Below are positions 33,737 through 43,006 of a stretch of DNA of 64,000 bases, in pieces. The notes below the pieces were generated by a model. It searched no databases, was not told the DNA's origin, and saw only the letters and a list, made by a program, of their open reading frames with translations. The position numbers were made by a program, and so were the translations under genes. This stretch comes from an uncultured Bacteroidales bacterium (GTDB taxonomy: Bacteria; Bacteroidota; Bacteroidia; Bacteroidales; P3): NCBI GenBank assembly GCA_900314725.1, contig OMWJ01000007.1, positions 1 to 64,000 of the forward strand, in the 5' to 3' direction. Within the stretch, counting starts at the first letter, position 1, and each line of letters starts with the position of its first letter.

Positions 33737-34309
33737 ATGAAAGAAACTACATCTCTTATCATATCAGCTCCTTCAGGGACAGGCAAAACAACAATACTGA
33801 ATTATCTTTTTGAAACTTTTCAAGGTAGGTTCTCCTTTTCTGTATCTGCCACTACGCGCAAACCAAGACAGGGAGAAGAACATGGTAAGCATTACTATTT
33901 TATATCACAACAAGAGTTTGAAGAAAAGATAAAGAACGATGAGTTTTTGGAATATGAAAGCGTGTATGAGGGGCTGTATTATGGTACCCTCAAGAGCGAG
34001 ATACAACGAATTAACGATGAAGGCAAGATTGCTGTGTTTGATGTAGATGTTAAAGGTGGTGTAAATATAAAAAACAACTTAAAAGACAAGGCTCTTGCTG
34101 TTTTTTTGATGCCTCCTTCAATTGAAGAACTAAAAAAACGTCTTCAAGGTCGTAATACCGAATCAGAAGAAACTCTTAACAAACGTTTGCAAAGGGCAGA
34201 AATGGAAATATCTTACTCAAAACATTTTGATAAAATTATCATCAACGATGATTTAGATTTAGCCATAAAAGAATGTACAGAACTTGTCAAAGAGAAATTT
34301 AATATCTGA
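33737..34309 (+). CDS. gmk: Guanylate kinase
   Basis: 190 residues from the ATG at 33737; a frame three codons longer begins with TTG and overlaps the upstream gene. Phosphorylates GMP to GDP. P-loop SAPSGTGKTTI at about 9-19; SATTRKPRQGEEHGKHYYF (GMP-binding) at ~37-55; DVDVKGGVNIK near 98; ERxxLR equivalent KRLQGRNTESEETLNKRLQR near 133. Normal length. Confidence 0.93.
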   Translation: MKETTSLIISAPSGTGKTTILNYLFETFQGRFSFSVSATTRKPRQGEEHGKHYYFISQQEFEEKIKNDEFLEYESVYEGLYYGTLKSEIQRINDEGKIAVFDVDVKGGVNIKNNLKDKALAVFLMPPSIEELKKRLQGRNTESEETLNKRLQRAEMEISYSKHFDKIIINDDLDLAIKECTELVKEKFNI

Positions 34310-34327
34310 CAAAGTATTATATAAATT

Positions 34328-34357
34328 TTGTAAAAAACGAAAAAAGATTTACTTTTG
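34328..34357 (+). promoter_or_regulatory. Promoter of pheS
   Basis: TTG at 34328-34330, 19 bases, TACTTTTG at 34350-34357; the ATG follows at 34379, giving a leader of only about 15 bases. Confidence 0.75.
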
Positions 34358-34378
34358 CAAAATAATATTTTTGGGAAA

Positions 34379-35413
34379 ATGGAAGAAATAATTAACAAAC
34401 ATATTGAAAAGATTAAACAAATATCTTCCGCAACAAAGGAAGAATTAGAAAATCTTAGAATAGAATATCTTGGAAAGAAAGGTGTGATGAGCGATTTGTT
34501 TGCAAAGTTTAAGGAAGTTGCACCTGAGAAAAGAAAAGAATTGGGTATAAAACTTAATGAACTTAAGCAGACAGCACAATCAAAGATAGAGGAACTCAAA
34601 GAACTTACGGAAGCAAAAGCTGAAGAAATGAGACCAAAAGAAGATCTTACCAAACCATTGGAAAGTATTTCTTTGGGATCTACTCATCCATTGACTTTAG
34701 TTAGAAAAGAGATTGTTGATATATTTTCTCGTATCGGATATATTGTGCAGGAAGGTCCGGAAGTAGAAGACGATTGGCATGTTTTTTCTGCTCTTAACTT
34801 CCCTCCTGAACATCCTGCAAGAGATATGCAAGACACATTCTTTGTAGAAAATGGCCGAGCAGACGGTAATGATATTCTTTTGCGAACTCATACTTCTTCT
34901 GTTCAGGTACGTACAATGGAAAGAATGAAACCTCCTATTCGTATTATTGCTCCAGGTAGAGTTTTTAGAAATGAAGCAATATCTGCAAGAGCTCATTGTA
35001 TCTTCCATCAAGTAGAGGGATTATACATAGATAAAGGTGTTTCTTTTGCTGACCTAAAACAAAACCTGCTTTACTTTGTGAAAGAGATGTTTGGAGAAAA
35101 TACACAAATACGTCTGCGTCCATCTTATTTCCCATTTACAGAGCCAAGTGCTGAAATGGATATTTCTTGTACTATCTGTGGAGGAGAAGGTTGTAATATC
35201 TGTAAGCATACAGGATGGTTAGAGATAATGGGTTGTGGAATGGTAGATCCAAATGTTTTGGAAGCATCTGGCATAGATAGTAAAGTATATTCAGGCTTTG
35301 CATTCGGAATGGGAATAGAAAGAATTGCGATGTTGAAGTATGATGTAAAAGATTTAAGGCAATATTTTGAAAATGACATCCGTTTTTTAAATCAATTCTC
35401 TTCAGAGATATAA
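34379..35413 (+). CDS. pheS: Phenylalanine-tRNA ligase alpha subunit
   Basis: 344 residues from the ATG at 34379; a longer frame starts with a TTG that lies inside the -7 box and cannot be used. Charges tRNA-Phe together with PheT, which is not in the window. N-terminal helical arm (~1-85), then the class II catalytic core: HPLTLVRKEIVDIF, HPARDMQDTFF, LLRTHTSSVQVRTM, IAPGRVFRNEAISARAHCIF (motif 2), and GFAFGMGIERIAMLKY (motif 3). Lower-case variation is small; clearly active. Confidence 0.95.
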   Translation: MEEIINKHIEKIKQISSATKEELENLRIEYLGKKGVMSDLFAKFKEVAPEKRKELGIKLNELKQTAQSKIEELKELTEAKAEEMRPKEDLTKPLESISLGSTHPLTLVRKEIVDIFSRIGYIVQEGPEVEDDWHVFSALNFPPEHPARDMQDTFFVENGRADGNDILLRTHTSSVQVRTMERMKPPIRIIAPGRVFRNEAISARAHCIFHQVEGLYIDKGVSFADLKQNLLYFVKEMFGENTQIRLRPSYFPFTEPSAEMDISCTICGGEGCNICKHTGWLEIMGCGMVDPNVLEASGIDSKVYSGFAFGMGIERIAMLKYDVKDLRQYFENDIRFLNQFSSEI

Positions 35414-35440
35414 GAAAGGGGATTAAATTACAATATAAGA

Positions 35441-35485
35441 AAAGAAAGGACAGCGTTATTGAATCGTCCTTTCTTTGTTTTTTTG
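35441..35485 (+). terminator. Terminator after pheS
   Basis: 11 bp stem AAAGAAAGGAC/GTCCTTTCTTT with a 14-base loop, then GTTTTTTTG. It also lies 20 bases from the end of the converging LRR gene and could serve that side. Confidence 0.8.
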
Positions 35486-35505
35486 ATAATAGGAGAAGAA
35501 ATTCC

Positions 35506-36513
35506 CTAAAACTTTATTCTATCAAAGAACATTTTTAAGTACATCTTTATTGTAATCTTATGCAAAGGAACTTGTTTCCAACCTTCTGCTTTTTTGTATT
35601 TCCTTAAAGCATAAAAAGGAACAAAAACTCTTATCTTTGAATTATTAATATCAAATATAGAGGTCCGGGCTCTTGGAGGTGTTTTGCTTTTTGAAATTAG
35701 CGTCTTAAAATTATCACATCCCCAAAAAATTCTTTTTCCTACTCCTTCTATATGTTTAGGTAATACTATGCGTTCTAAGGAAGGACAGTCTTCAAAAGCG
35801 TAACTTCCGATATATGTTAGTTTTTTCAATCCCATGATTTCCTGCAACTTGCTGCAACAAGAGAAACTTAAAGCACCTATCTCTTCTAAGCTTTTAGGAA
35901 AAGTAACCTTTTTTAGATTGCAACAGAAAGCAAAGGCAGCAGTTGAAATGTTCTTATATCCACGAGGTATGCTTATCTCTTTTAATGAGTAACATCCAAC
36001 AAATGCATACCGTTCTATCTTGGTGGCTTTCTTAGGTAGGTTAATCTCTTTCAAATTAGTGCAACCGCAGAAACAACCGTCGCTTACTAATGTTAGGTTA
36101 TTGGGCATTACAACTCTTTCCAATTTTGTACAATATTCAAAAGCACTTTCGCCAATATAGGTTACACTCTCCGGAATAACTATTTCTTTTAAATTATCAC
36201 ACTTGGCAAAAGCGTAAGCTCCAATTCTTTTTATACCATAATCAAGTTGTATTCTCTCTAATTTCTGACATTTACAAAAGCAACTTGCGGGTATAATCTC
36301 TAAATTTCCTCCTAAATGAACTTCTTTTAGTCCTGATTCTTCAAAAGCAGAAGAATACATTACTTTAACTTTTTCCAATCCGCTTACTTCTGTAAGATTT
36401 TCACACAAAGCAAAAGCCTCCCTACCTACAGCTGTTGCTCCTGTTGGAATAGTGAAAGATGTTATACCCTTATCGTTTCTAAAGGCTTTAAAAGGAATAC
36501 TCTTTGAACTCAT
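35506..36513 (-). CDS. Leucine-rich repeat (BspA/LRR_5 type) protein
   Basis: 335 residues made almost entirely of ~23-residue LRR_5 repeats (LKEIVIPESVTYIGESAFEY and about eleven others), preceded by IPTGATAVGREAFALCENL. No signal peptide is visible, so it may be cytoplasmic or exported by an unknown route. Such repeats mediate protein binding, but here no partner is evident. Its start codon directly abuts the stop codon of a tiny lipoprotein gene upstream, so the two are translated from one message. Confidence 0.85.
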   Translation of the reverse strand: MSSKSIPFKAFRNDKGITSFTIPTGATAVGREAFALCENLTEVSGLEKVKVMYSSAFEESGLKEVHLGGNLEIIPASCFCKCQKLERIQLDYGIKRIGAYAFAKCDNLKEIVIPESVTYIGESAFEYCTKLERVVMPNNLTLVSDGCFCGCTNLKEINLPKKATKIERYAFVGCYSLKEISIPRGYKNISTAAFAFCCNLKKVTFPKSLEEIGALSFSCCSKLQEIMGLKKLTYIGSYAFEDCPSLERIVLPKHIEGVGKRIFWGCDNFKTLISKSKTPPRARTSIFDINNSKIRVFVPFYALRKYKKAEGWKQVPLHKITIKMYLKMFFDRIKF

Positions 36514-36693
36514 TTAACACTCATCTGTCTTTTCTTCATTAGGTTGCGTGCCTGGAGCAGCTTTTTCTATTGTGCTTTTCTTGATATTGTTTCCACCTTC
36601 ATAACAATCTCCATCACAAGAGGAGATCAATGAAGCAGCAAACACAAAAGCAATAACTACAAAAACAGATTTAATAAAAACTAATCTTTTCAT
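36514..36693 (-). CDS. Small 59-residue lipoprotein (short gene)
   Basis: Start at 36693, stop codon at 36514-36516. It begins MKRLVFIKSVFVVIAFVFA, then lipobox LISSC with Cys at residue 26, followed by DGDCYEGGNN and a charged tail ending DEC. The lipidation Cys, acidic patch and short tail are typical of tiny Bacteroidota lipoproteins that are easily missed in automated calls. It abuts the LRR gene with no gap, which suggests a shared function at the envelope. No family assigned. Confidence 0.7.
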   Translation of the reverse strand: MKRLVFIKSVFVVIAFVFAASLISSCDGDCYEGGNNIKKSTIEKAAPGTQPNEEKTDEC

Positions 36694-36773
36694 ATCTGTA
36701 CATTATTTTCTTTTATAACGCTAATAAGGCTCAAAAATTTTAATCAATCTTTATTTTCTATATAAATTTTCTT

Positions 36774-36881
36774 CGTTTTTGAAAAAGAAAACACCGTTTT
36801 TGTAATCGAAAAAGCTCGTTTTTAAAAAAGAAAACGCCGTTTTCAGATTAGAAAACGGCGTTTTTTGTCTAAAATTGGGCG
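36774..36881. repeat. 21-22 bp phased array, CGTTTT/AAAACG type
   Basis: CpG dinucleotides inside CGTTTT or AAAACG words fall at 36774, 36795, 36817, 36838, 36859 and 36880: steps 21, 22, 21, 21, 21. The last full units form a 13 bp perfect stem AAAACGCCGTTTT/AAAACGGCGTTTT (36831-36843 and 36852-36864, loop CAGATTAG) flanked by T on either strand, a bidirectional terminator for folE. It has the same spacing and build as the AAGACTT arrays but an entirely different word. Confidence 0.78.
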
Positions 36882-36889
36882 TTATTGGT

Positions 36890-37507
36890 TTAAACAAGAT
36901 TAACACCAATCAATCTTAAGAATTCTGCTCTTGTTTTTTCGTCTTTTTTGAATGCACCTATAAAATCAGATGTGGTAGTTATGGAGTTCTGCTTTTGAAC
37001 GCCGCGCATACTCATACAAAGATGTCGTGCCTCTATTACGACAGCAACACCTAAAGGATTAAGAGTGTTGTGTATGCAAGTAAGTATTTCTCTTGTCATT
37101 CTTTCTTGCACTTGTAAGCGACGAGCAAAGCAATCTACAACTCTTGGAATCTTACTTAAGCCGACAATAGTCCCGTTTGGAATATAAGCAACATGAGCTT
37201 TGCCAAAGAAAGGAACCATGTGGTGTTCGCAAAGAGAATAAATCTCAATGTCTTTTACGATGACCATTTGTTTATAGTCCTCCTTGAACATTGCAGAACG
37301 AAGTATTTCTGCTGGATTTGTATCATAGCCATGTGTGAAAAACTCCATCGCTTTTGCAACTCTTTCAGGAGTTTTTAACAGACCTTCTCTTTGAGGGTCT
37401 TCTCCCAAAAGTTTAAGTATCTCTCTATAATGAGAGGCAAGCTGTTCGGTAGTTTGAGAATTATATCTTTCTATCTTTTCGTATCCGTGTTGAAGATTGT
37501 CGTTCAT
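36890..37507 (-). CDS. folE: GTP cyclohydrolase I
   Basis: 205 residues, normal length. Converts GTP to 7,8-dihydroneopterin triphosphate at the start of folate synthesis. [15 protein letters not shown] near residue 47; the zinc site [18 protein letters not shown] near 92; [20 protein letters not shown] near 117; [17 protein letters not shown] near 158 with the second Cys ligand and QNS motif. The gene ends in the AAAACG array that supplies its terminator. Confidence 0.95.
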   Translation of the reverse strand: MNDNLQHGYEKIERYNSQTTEQLASHYREILKLLGEDPQREGLLKTPERVAKAMEFFTHGYDTNPAEILRSAMFKEDYKQMVIVKDIEIYSLCEHHMVPFFGKAHVAYIPNGTIVGLSKIPRVVDCFARRLQVQERMTREILTCIHNTLNPLGVAVVIEARHLCMSMRGVQKQNSITTTSDFIGAFKKDEKTRAEFLRLIGVNLV

Positions 37508-37534
37508 GTTAAATATTTCTTATAAAATAATTTG

Positions 37535-37563
37535 CAAAGATACAAAAACCCGCCTTTATACAA
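37535..37563 (-). promoter_or_regulatory. folE promoter fused to the upstream terminator
   Basis: CAAAGATA (37535-37542) reads TATCTTTG on the minus strand and CAA at 37561-37563 is the TTG of the -33 site, 18 bases away. The -33 lies in the loop of the neighbouring terminator hairpin and the -7 touches its T-run. Confidence 0.65.
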
Positions 37564-37576
37564 TAATAAAGGCGGG
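37544..37576 (-). terminator. Terminator of the Omp28/T9SS gene
   Basis: Perfect 11 bp stem CCCGCCTTTAT/ATAAAGGCGGG (37549-37559 and 37566-37576); on the minus strand it is followed by TTTTT. It stops the transcript of the gene ending at 37604 and overlaps the folE promoter. Confidence 0.85.
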
Positions 37577-37603
37577 AAAAATTTAAAAAATTATGATAAC
37601 AAC

Positions 37604-39406
37604 TTATTTGCTAATGTTAAGTCTGTTGCTAACCATACCGTTGTTTGTAACGATACGAACGAAATAAACTCCATTTGTTAAGGATGTAGTATTTATGTTG
37701 ATATTGTTATCTCCTGAGTTAAGATTGTATTCTCCTAAATTTAATACTTCTCTACCCATAACATCTACAACAGATATTTTTGCTCTATCTGACTTTCCTA
37801 AGTTTATTGCTAAGACAGTGTTGTTAGTTGCAGGATTTGGATAAAGGATAGATTGGCAAATGTTGTCATTAGCCTCATTTATACCAACAGGAATATTGGA
37901 AGCGTAGAAGTCAATAGTTTCACCAGCACCAAATTTTCCATTAGAACGATACATTTCTTCTCCTGCTCCATTTAGTATAGAATAGTTTCCTGTTCCTTTT
38001 GTATTGTTGATACCATCGCCACCTGCATCTACTATTGAGAATAGATAACAACCATCAGAAGGAATATTTAAAACAACTGTATCTTTTCTTATTGCACCGT
38101 CAGCATAAGGACCACCTTGTTGAATTACGTTGTTGTTCATATCATAAACAAACCAAGTAACTTCACTTCCTTTTTTATCTGTTTTTAATAACAAGGTTGG
38201 ACGACCAGAAGTTTGACTAATAGCCTTTTTTGTATGTCCTTGAACAGAAGTTTGTCCATTATAATCAACTCCATTTATTTTTGTTATAGTAATGGTATAG
38301 TTGTTATTTGTACCTAATGTAGCAAGAATATATCCAAAATCAACTGTTGTTGTAGCAAATGTTGCTACATTCTCATTTACTGTTATTGTTTTTGAATCGT
38401 TAGTTAATTGATTTGTACAGTTCAATTCCAAAGATGTGATAGGAACACCAATATTCTTTATAATTGCTTTTACGGAAACAGAGTCTATACAACCCAAAGG
38501 GTCAGTAAAAATAACATCATTGACTGTTGCATTTTCACTATCAATATTTGTATAAGTAGGCATAACTTTTACTCCATTATAAATATTTGGAGAATTCAAA
38601 GAAGAACAGCCTTCTTGACTCAAGTCTGCAACAAAAACAGCAAGATTCATATTTTCTATATCAACATTAACATCACCTATTGTTTGAGGTAGAGTGTATG
38701 TATAATCTTTTGAAACAAATGTTCCAGCAGGTATTGTTCCTTCTGTATTTGCTGCTATAGTTTCACCCCATTGTCCAGTAATAAGATCTCTAAGCATATG
38801 CATGTGCATATATTGTCCATCTTCTGTTATTTGAGATTGATTATAAGGACCATAATTTGCTTGAGGACCTTTAACATAGTCTTGTAAAAGAGCTACATTA
38901 AGACTACTACCATTTTGACCAGTAACATCACTTGTGTAATAAACTTCTACATGAATAGTCATTACTCTTGTTAAAAAATCTATTTCTGCAGTAGCAGCAA
39001 CATTAACAGGAGAAGTTGTGTTTACTAATGAGTTAGCCTCAGTTGAAACATTGTAATCATTAGAATAATAATTGATGATTTTGCAATTATTATTTGTTTT
39101 TCTATTCATAGTAAAAGCAGGATAACCACTTAATGCAACTTGATTCGCAAGGGAATTTCCCCATTGTGTTGTATATCTTGCAGCATACACACCTTGATGT
39201 ATGTTTATTACAACTGTTCCTGGATAATAATCTGCCATTTCGTTAAGCCATTCATGACCAGCAGGGCAATAACCACAATTTACTCCTGTATATTCTTCAA
39301 AAACAAGGTGTTTGTTTTGAGGATTTGTGCTTACTATTGTTGGAGTTTGAGCAAATAATACTATAGCAAGCACACTAAAGATTAAAGATAAAAATAATTT
39401 TTTCAT
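37604..39406 (-). CDS. Omp28-like thioredoxin-fold protein with T9SS sorting domain
   Basis: 600 residues from the ATG at 39406 (signal peptide MKKLFLSLIFSVLAIVLFAQ); the longer frame starts with TTG. Residues ~30-230 form an Omp28-related domain of thioredoxin-like fold (EEYTGVNCGYCPAGHEWLNE with a CxxC pair, then VVINIHQGVYA). A beta-rich middle follows, and the end is a T9SS sorting domain (ILYPNPATNNTVLAIN to SNRLNISK). The CGYC site may make it a surface thiol-disulfide protein. A second, lipidated Omp28-like protein lies at 56621. Confidence 0.88.
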   Translation of the reverse strand: MKKLFLSLIFSVLAIVLFAQTPTIVSTNPQNKHLVFEEYTGVNCGYCPAGHEWLNEMADYYPGTVVINIHQGVYAARYTTQWGNSLANQVALSGYPAFTMNRKTNNNCKIINYYSNDYNVSTEANSLVNTTSPVNVAATAEIDFLTRVMTIHVEVYYTSDVTGQNGSSLNVALLQDYVKGPQANYGPYNQSQITEDGQYMHMHMLRDLITGQWGETIAANTEGTIPAGTFVSKDYTYTLPQTIGDVNVDIENMNLAVFVADLSQEGCSSLNSPNIYNGVKVMPTYTNIDSENATVNDVIFTDPLGCIDSVSVKAIIKNIGVPITSLELNCTNQLTNDSKTITVNENVATFATTTVDFGYILATLGTNNNYTITITKINGVDYNGQTSVQGHTKKAISQTSGRPTLLLKTDKKGSEVTWFVYDMNNNVIQQGGPYADGAIRKDTVVLNIPSDGCYLFSIVDAGGDGINNTKGTGNYSILNGAGEEMYRSNGKFGAGETIDFYASNIPVGINEANDNICQSILYPNPATNNTVLAINLGKSDRAKISVVDVMGREVLNLGEYNLNSGDNNININTTSLTNGVYFVRIVTNNGMVSNRLNISK

Positions 39407-39557
39407 AAATTTAATATTTAATAAATGTTTATAATTCAAAGCACAAAAATAGTACTTTTTTTGCTAATGAATACTTTTTTTTGTAAAATTTTGATTTATT
39501 ATAGATAAAATGGAATAAAAATTGTAATTTTGCCTTTTGGAAATTAATAATAAATAA

Positions 39558-40292
39558 ATGAATAAAAAAATGAAAAAGCTAGTTTTAAGCATTGGAGTTT
39601 TAGCTCTTATCGTTATGGCAGGTTTTTCTGCAATGGCTCAACAAGGAAAATGGGCAGGATTAGTAAAATACAAACTTACTTGGACAGGAAATGTTCCTCA
39701 AGGAGTACCAGAGGAATGGGAGGTAAAAGTTTTTGAAAATCTTGCAGGTCAGGTTGATTTATCTACTATGGGTTTAGGTAAAAGCATAGCAAATGCTAAC
39801 AATAATGTTGTTATGACTTTGTTTGACTTTTCAATGATACCAGATGAAGGACCATACGAAGGAATGTCTGGTAAGTGGTATGTTAAGAGCAAAATAACAG
39901 AAGAAAAACTAAAAGAAATGCTTAAAGACACCAAATATGAATATACAGGTAAGAAAAAAGAAATAGCAGGATTACAATGTGAAGAAGTGCTTGCTATATT
40001 CAAGGATGCAGAAGGTGAAGAAGTAAAAGAAACTATATATGTTACCAAAGAGATAGGACCAAAAATGGATCTTACAACTTATCCTGGTTTAGATGCTTTT
40101 CCAATGGAGTATCCTTTGAAGTTTTCCGATGCATTGTCTGTTACTTTTACAGCATCAGAACTTTTGAAAGGAAAAGTGAAAGATACAGACCTTATGCTTG
40201 AATCTGGATATGAAGAAATCAGTCAAGAAGATTTAAGCGATATGCTTAGAGTTCTATTTGGTGGTGGCGGAGAAGACGAAGAAGATATGTAA
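39558..40292 (+). CDS. Secreted protein, DUF4412/GLPGLI-like
   Basis: 244 residues with a signal peptide (ends near MAQQ, residues 26-29; possible second start MKKLV at residue 5). The mature beta-rich part (GLVKYKLTWTGN, then KKKEIAGLQCEEVLAIF and ETIYVTKEIGPKMDL) resembles periplasmic DUF4412/GLPGLI proteins. It ends with a Gly/Asp/Glu tail. Function unknown. It precedes ftsK, separated by a 13-of-14 bp hairpin at 40301-40337. Confidence 0.7.
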   Translation: MNKKMKKLVLSIGVLALIVMAGFSAMAQQGKWAGLVKYKLTWTGNVPQGVPEEWEVKVFENLAGQVDLSTMGLGKSIANANNNVVMTLFDFSMIPDEGPYEGMSGKWYVKSKITEEKLKEMLKDTKYEYTGKKKEIAGLQCEEVLAIFKDAEGEEVKETIYVTKEIGPKMDLTTYPGLDAFPMEYPLKFSDALSVTFTASELLKGKVKDTDLMLESGYEEISQEDLSDMLRVLFGGGGEDEEDM

Positions 40293-40300
40293 TTACATTT

Positions 40301-40337
40301 TAGAGACTTTAAAAGATTAATTTTTTTAAAGTCCCTA
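40301..40337 (+). terminator. Hairpin between the secreted protein gene and ftsK
   Basis: TAGAGACTTTAAAA and TTTTAAAGTCCCTA pair over 13 of 14 positions. No T-run follows on the + strand, so termination is doubtful; partial attenuation into ftsK or mRNA end-protection is possible. Confidence 0.5.
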
Positions 40338-40353
40338 ATAAAATAGAAAAACA

Positions 40354-42963
40354 ATGCCCTCAAAAACAAAGACTACAAAACGAAAATCTACTTCAAAGAA
40401 AACTAAGGAGACAAAACCAAAATCCGAAAGTATCTTTTCTTTAATAAAAAGAGGTATTCGTTCAGAGCAATTTCCAAGAGTTGTTGCTGTGTGCTTGTTT
40501 TTGTTTGTGGTATTTTGTTTTATATCATTTGTTTCTTTTTTTGTTACATGGTTTTCAGATTATTCTCTTGTAGAAAACATTACTCCTTATTCTCTATTAA
40601 CGAAAATCAATGACATAGATAATTGGTGTGGGAACATAGGTGCTTTCACAGCATACGTGTTTATCAGATATACTTTTGGAATAGGAGTATTTGGTTTCCT
40701 TATTCTTTTTGCACTAATAGGCTTGAGATTATTTGAAGTTCAAATAGATAACTTTGCTCATAAGATAGTAAGTACTCTGCTTGTTATGTTGTGGTTTTCT
40801 TGTATTTTTGGTTTTATAGTAGAAGGCTGTGGAGTGCAGAGAATGGAAGATTTTGCAGGTAATGTCGGCGTTGCTATCAATAGTCTTTGGTGTTCTTATA
40901 TTGGTGTTATAGGTTGTGTTTTAGTTCATATTGCATTTACCATTATTGTGCCGATGTTTGTTTTCAATGTTAAATATTCTTCAATTGTAGAATTTCTTTC
41001 TCGCAAACAAACTCAAGAAGATGATGATGAAGATTTTGAAAGCGGAAGACCAATATCCGTTATTCCTGCAGAAAAGATGAATCTTGAAAGAGGTTATAGA
41101 GAAAAAGATGTCTTTGAAGAAGAACAATCTTTTCCAGGTGCTTTTGAAGAAGAAAAGGAACAAGAAATAGATATTCCTGTTAAACTTGACCCTAAACCAA
41201 TAGTAACTAAAAAGGAGATAAATACAAATCCTGATAAATTATCACCAGAAGAGATAGATAGACTAACCACTTTTACTGTAAAAAGAGACGGTAAGACTAT
41301 AACAGTGGAAGATAATCAGCAAGAAACATCTGAAGAAGAAAAACAACAAGAAGATATACCTTTTAGCATAAAAGCAACAGATGAAAAGGTGGCAATTACA
41401 GAAGAAGAACAAAGTGAAGGACCTCAAAGCCATTATAGTGTAGATGAACCTTTTGACCCTCGTTTAGAATTGAGTAGTTTTGTCAGCCCAACGACTGACT
41501 TTTTAACCGACTACGACAAAAAGAATAAAGTAGTAAGTGAAACTGAACTGTTGCTAAATAACAGAAGAATCAAGGAAACTCTTAAAAACTATGGCATTGC
41601 TATTACAAGTATAGAAGCAACGCCTGGTCCTACCGTAACTCTTTACGAAATAGTTCCTGCTCCTGGTATTAGAATTTCAAAGATAAAAGGGTTGGCAGAT
41701 GATATTGCTTTAAGTTTAGCAGCTTTAGGTATAAGAATTATTGCACCTATTCCTGGAAAAGGAACAATAGGTATAGAAGTGCCTAACTCTAATCCTCAGA
41801 TTGTTTCAATGAAGTCTATGATAGAGTCTCAGGAGTTTCAGAATAGTAAAGCGGAGCTGCCAATAGTTATAGGAAAGACAATAGAAAATCAGCCTTTTGT
41901 AACTGATTTAGCAAAAGCTCCTCATTTGCTTATGGCTGGAGCGACAGGACAAGGAAAATCTGTCGGTCTAAATGCAATAGTTACTTCTCTTTTATACAGG
42001 AAACATCCGGCAGAGTTGAAATTTGTCTTTGTAGATCCAAAGAAAGTAGAATTATCCTTATATTCAAACTTAGAAAGACATTACTTAGCAAAAATTCCAG
42101 GAGGAGATGAGGCTGTTATAACAGATGTTAATGATGTAGAAAAGACTTTGCGTTCTTTATGTGTTCTCATGGATCAAAGATACAACCTACTTAAAGATGC
42201 ACAATGTAAGAAGATAACAGAATATAACGAGAAGTTTATTGCAAGACGTATTCCGATGAGAGACGGGCATGGCTATATGCCTTATATTGTTGTTGTGATA
42301 GATGAATTTGCTGACCTTATAATGACAGCAGGAAAAAGAATAGAAGAACCAATATGTCGTCTTGCTCAGTTAGCTCGTGCAGTAGGGATACATCTTATTA
42401 TTGCAACTCAAAGGCCAAGTGTTGATATAATAACAGGAAAGATAAAAGCGAATTTCCCTGCTCGTGCTGCTTTCAAAACAAGTAGTATGGTTGATTCAAA
42501 AACTATTCTTGATACTCCAGGAGCAGAACAATTAATAGGAAGAGGAGATATGCTTTTCTCTGCAAGTGGAAAACTTACACGTTTGCAGTGTGCCTTGATA
42601 GATACACCAGAAATAGAAAGTCTTGTACAAGCTATTTGTGAACAACAAGGTTATCCTGATTGTTTTGAACTGCCTGAACCTCCAATAGAAGAAGCAGGAG
42701 AGCATGAAACTGTAGATATTTCCAACGGAAGATTAGATCCTTTGTTTGAAGATGCTGCTATTTGCATAGTAGATACTCAACACGGCAGTACTTCAACTCT
42801 TCAACGCAAATTTGCAATAGGTTATAATCGTGCAGGAAAGATAGTAGATCAATTGGAGTCTGCAGGAATAGTCGGACCTTTCAGAGGAAGCAAGCCACGA
42901 GAAGTATTGGTTCAGTCTCGCGAACAGTTAGACGTTATTTTGGAGCAAGTACTTCATCGTTAA
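40354..42963 (+). CDS. ftsK: DNA translocase FtsK
   Basis: 869 residues. Pumps DNA to the division septum and aids dimer resolution. Four N-terminal membrane helices (~40-200), an acidic Glu-rich linker (~215-385), then the motor: alpha domain with [20 protein letters not shown], Walker A GATGQGKS (~529-536), Walker [12 protein letters not shown], and [19 protein letters not shown]. The C-terminal gamma winged helix ([20 protein letters not shown]...) reads DNA polarity. recA follows 43 bases later. Confidence 0.95.
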   Translation: MPSKTKTTKRKSTSKKTKETKPKSESIFSLIKRGIRSEQFPRVVAVCLFLFVVFCFISFVSFFVTWFSDYSLVENITPYSLLTKINDIDNWCGNIGAFTAYVFIRYTFGIGVFGFLILFALIGLRLFEVQIDNFAHKIVSTLLVMLWFSCIFGFIVEGCGVQRMEDFAGNVGVAINSLWCSYIGVIGCVLVHIAFTIIVPMFVFNVKYSSIVEFLSRKQTQEDDDEDFESGRPISVIPAEKMNLERGYREKDVFEEEQSFPGAFEEEKEQEIDIPVKLDPKPIVTKKEINTNPDKLSPEEIDRLTTFTVKRDGKTITVEDNQQETSEEEKQQEDIPFSIKATDEKVAITEEEQSEGPQSHYSVDEPFDPRLELSSFVSPTTDFLTDYDKKNKVVSETELLLNNRRIKETLKNYGIAITSIEATPGPTVTLYEIVPAPGIRISKIKGLADDIALSLAALGIRIIAPIPGKGTIGIEVPNSNPQIVSMKSMIESQEFQNSKAELPIVIGKTIENQPFVTDLAKAPHLLMAGATGQGKSVGLNAIVTSLLYRKHPAELKFVFVDPKKVELSLYSNLERHYLAKIPGGDEAVITDVNDVEKTLRSLCVLMDQRYNLLKDAQCKKITEYNEKFIARRIPMRDGHGYMPYIVVVIDEFADLIMTAGKRIEEPICRLAQLARAVGIHLIIATQRPSVDIITGKIKANFPARAAFKTSSMVDSKTILDTPGAEQLIGRGDMLFSASGKLTRLQCALIDTPEIESLVQAICEQQGYPDCFELPEPPIEEAGEHETVDISNGRLDPLFEDAAICIVDTQHGSTSTLQRKFAIGYNRAGKIVDQLESAGIVGPFRGSKPREVLVQSREQLDVILEQVLHR

Positions 42964-43006
42964 TAATAAAAAAAAGAATATAATCAAATCTAAAATCTTA
43001 AATAAT

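Noticed and set aside
36774..36881. Reading the AAAACG array as a plain terminator only.
   Set aside because: A terminator accounts for the last two units but not for the earlier ones on the same 21-22 bp step.
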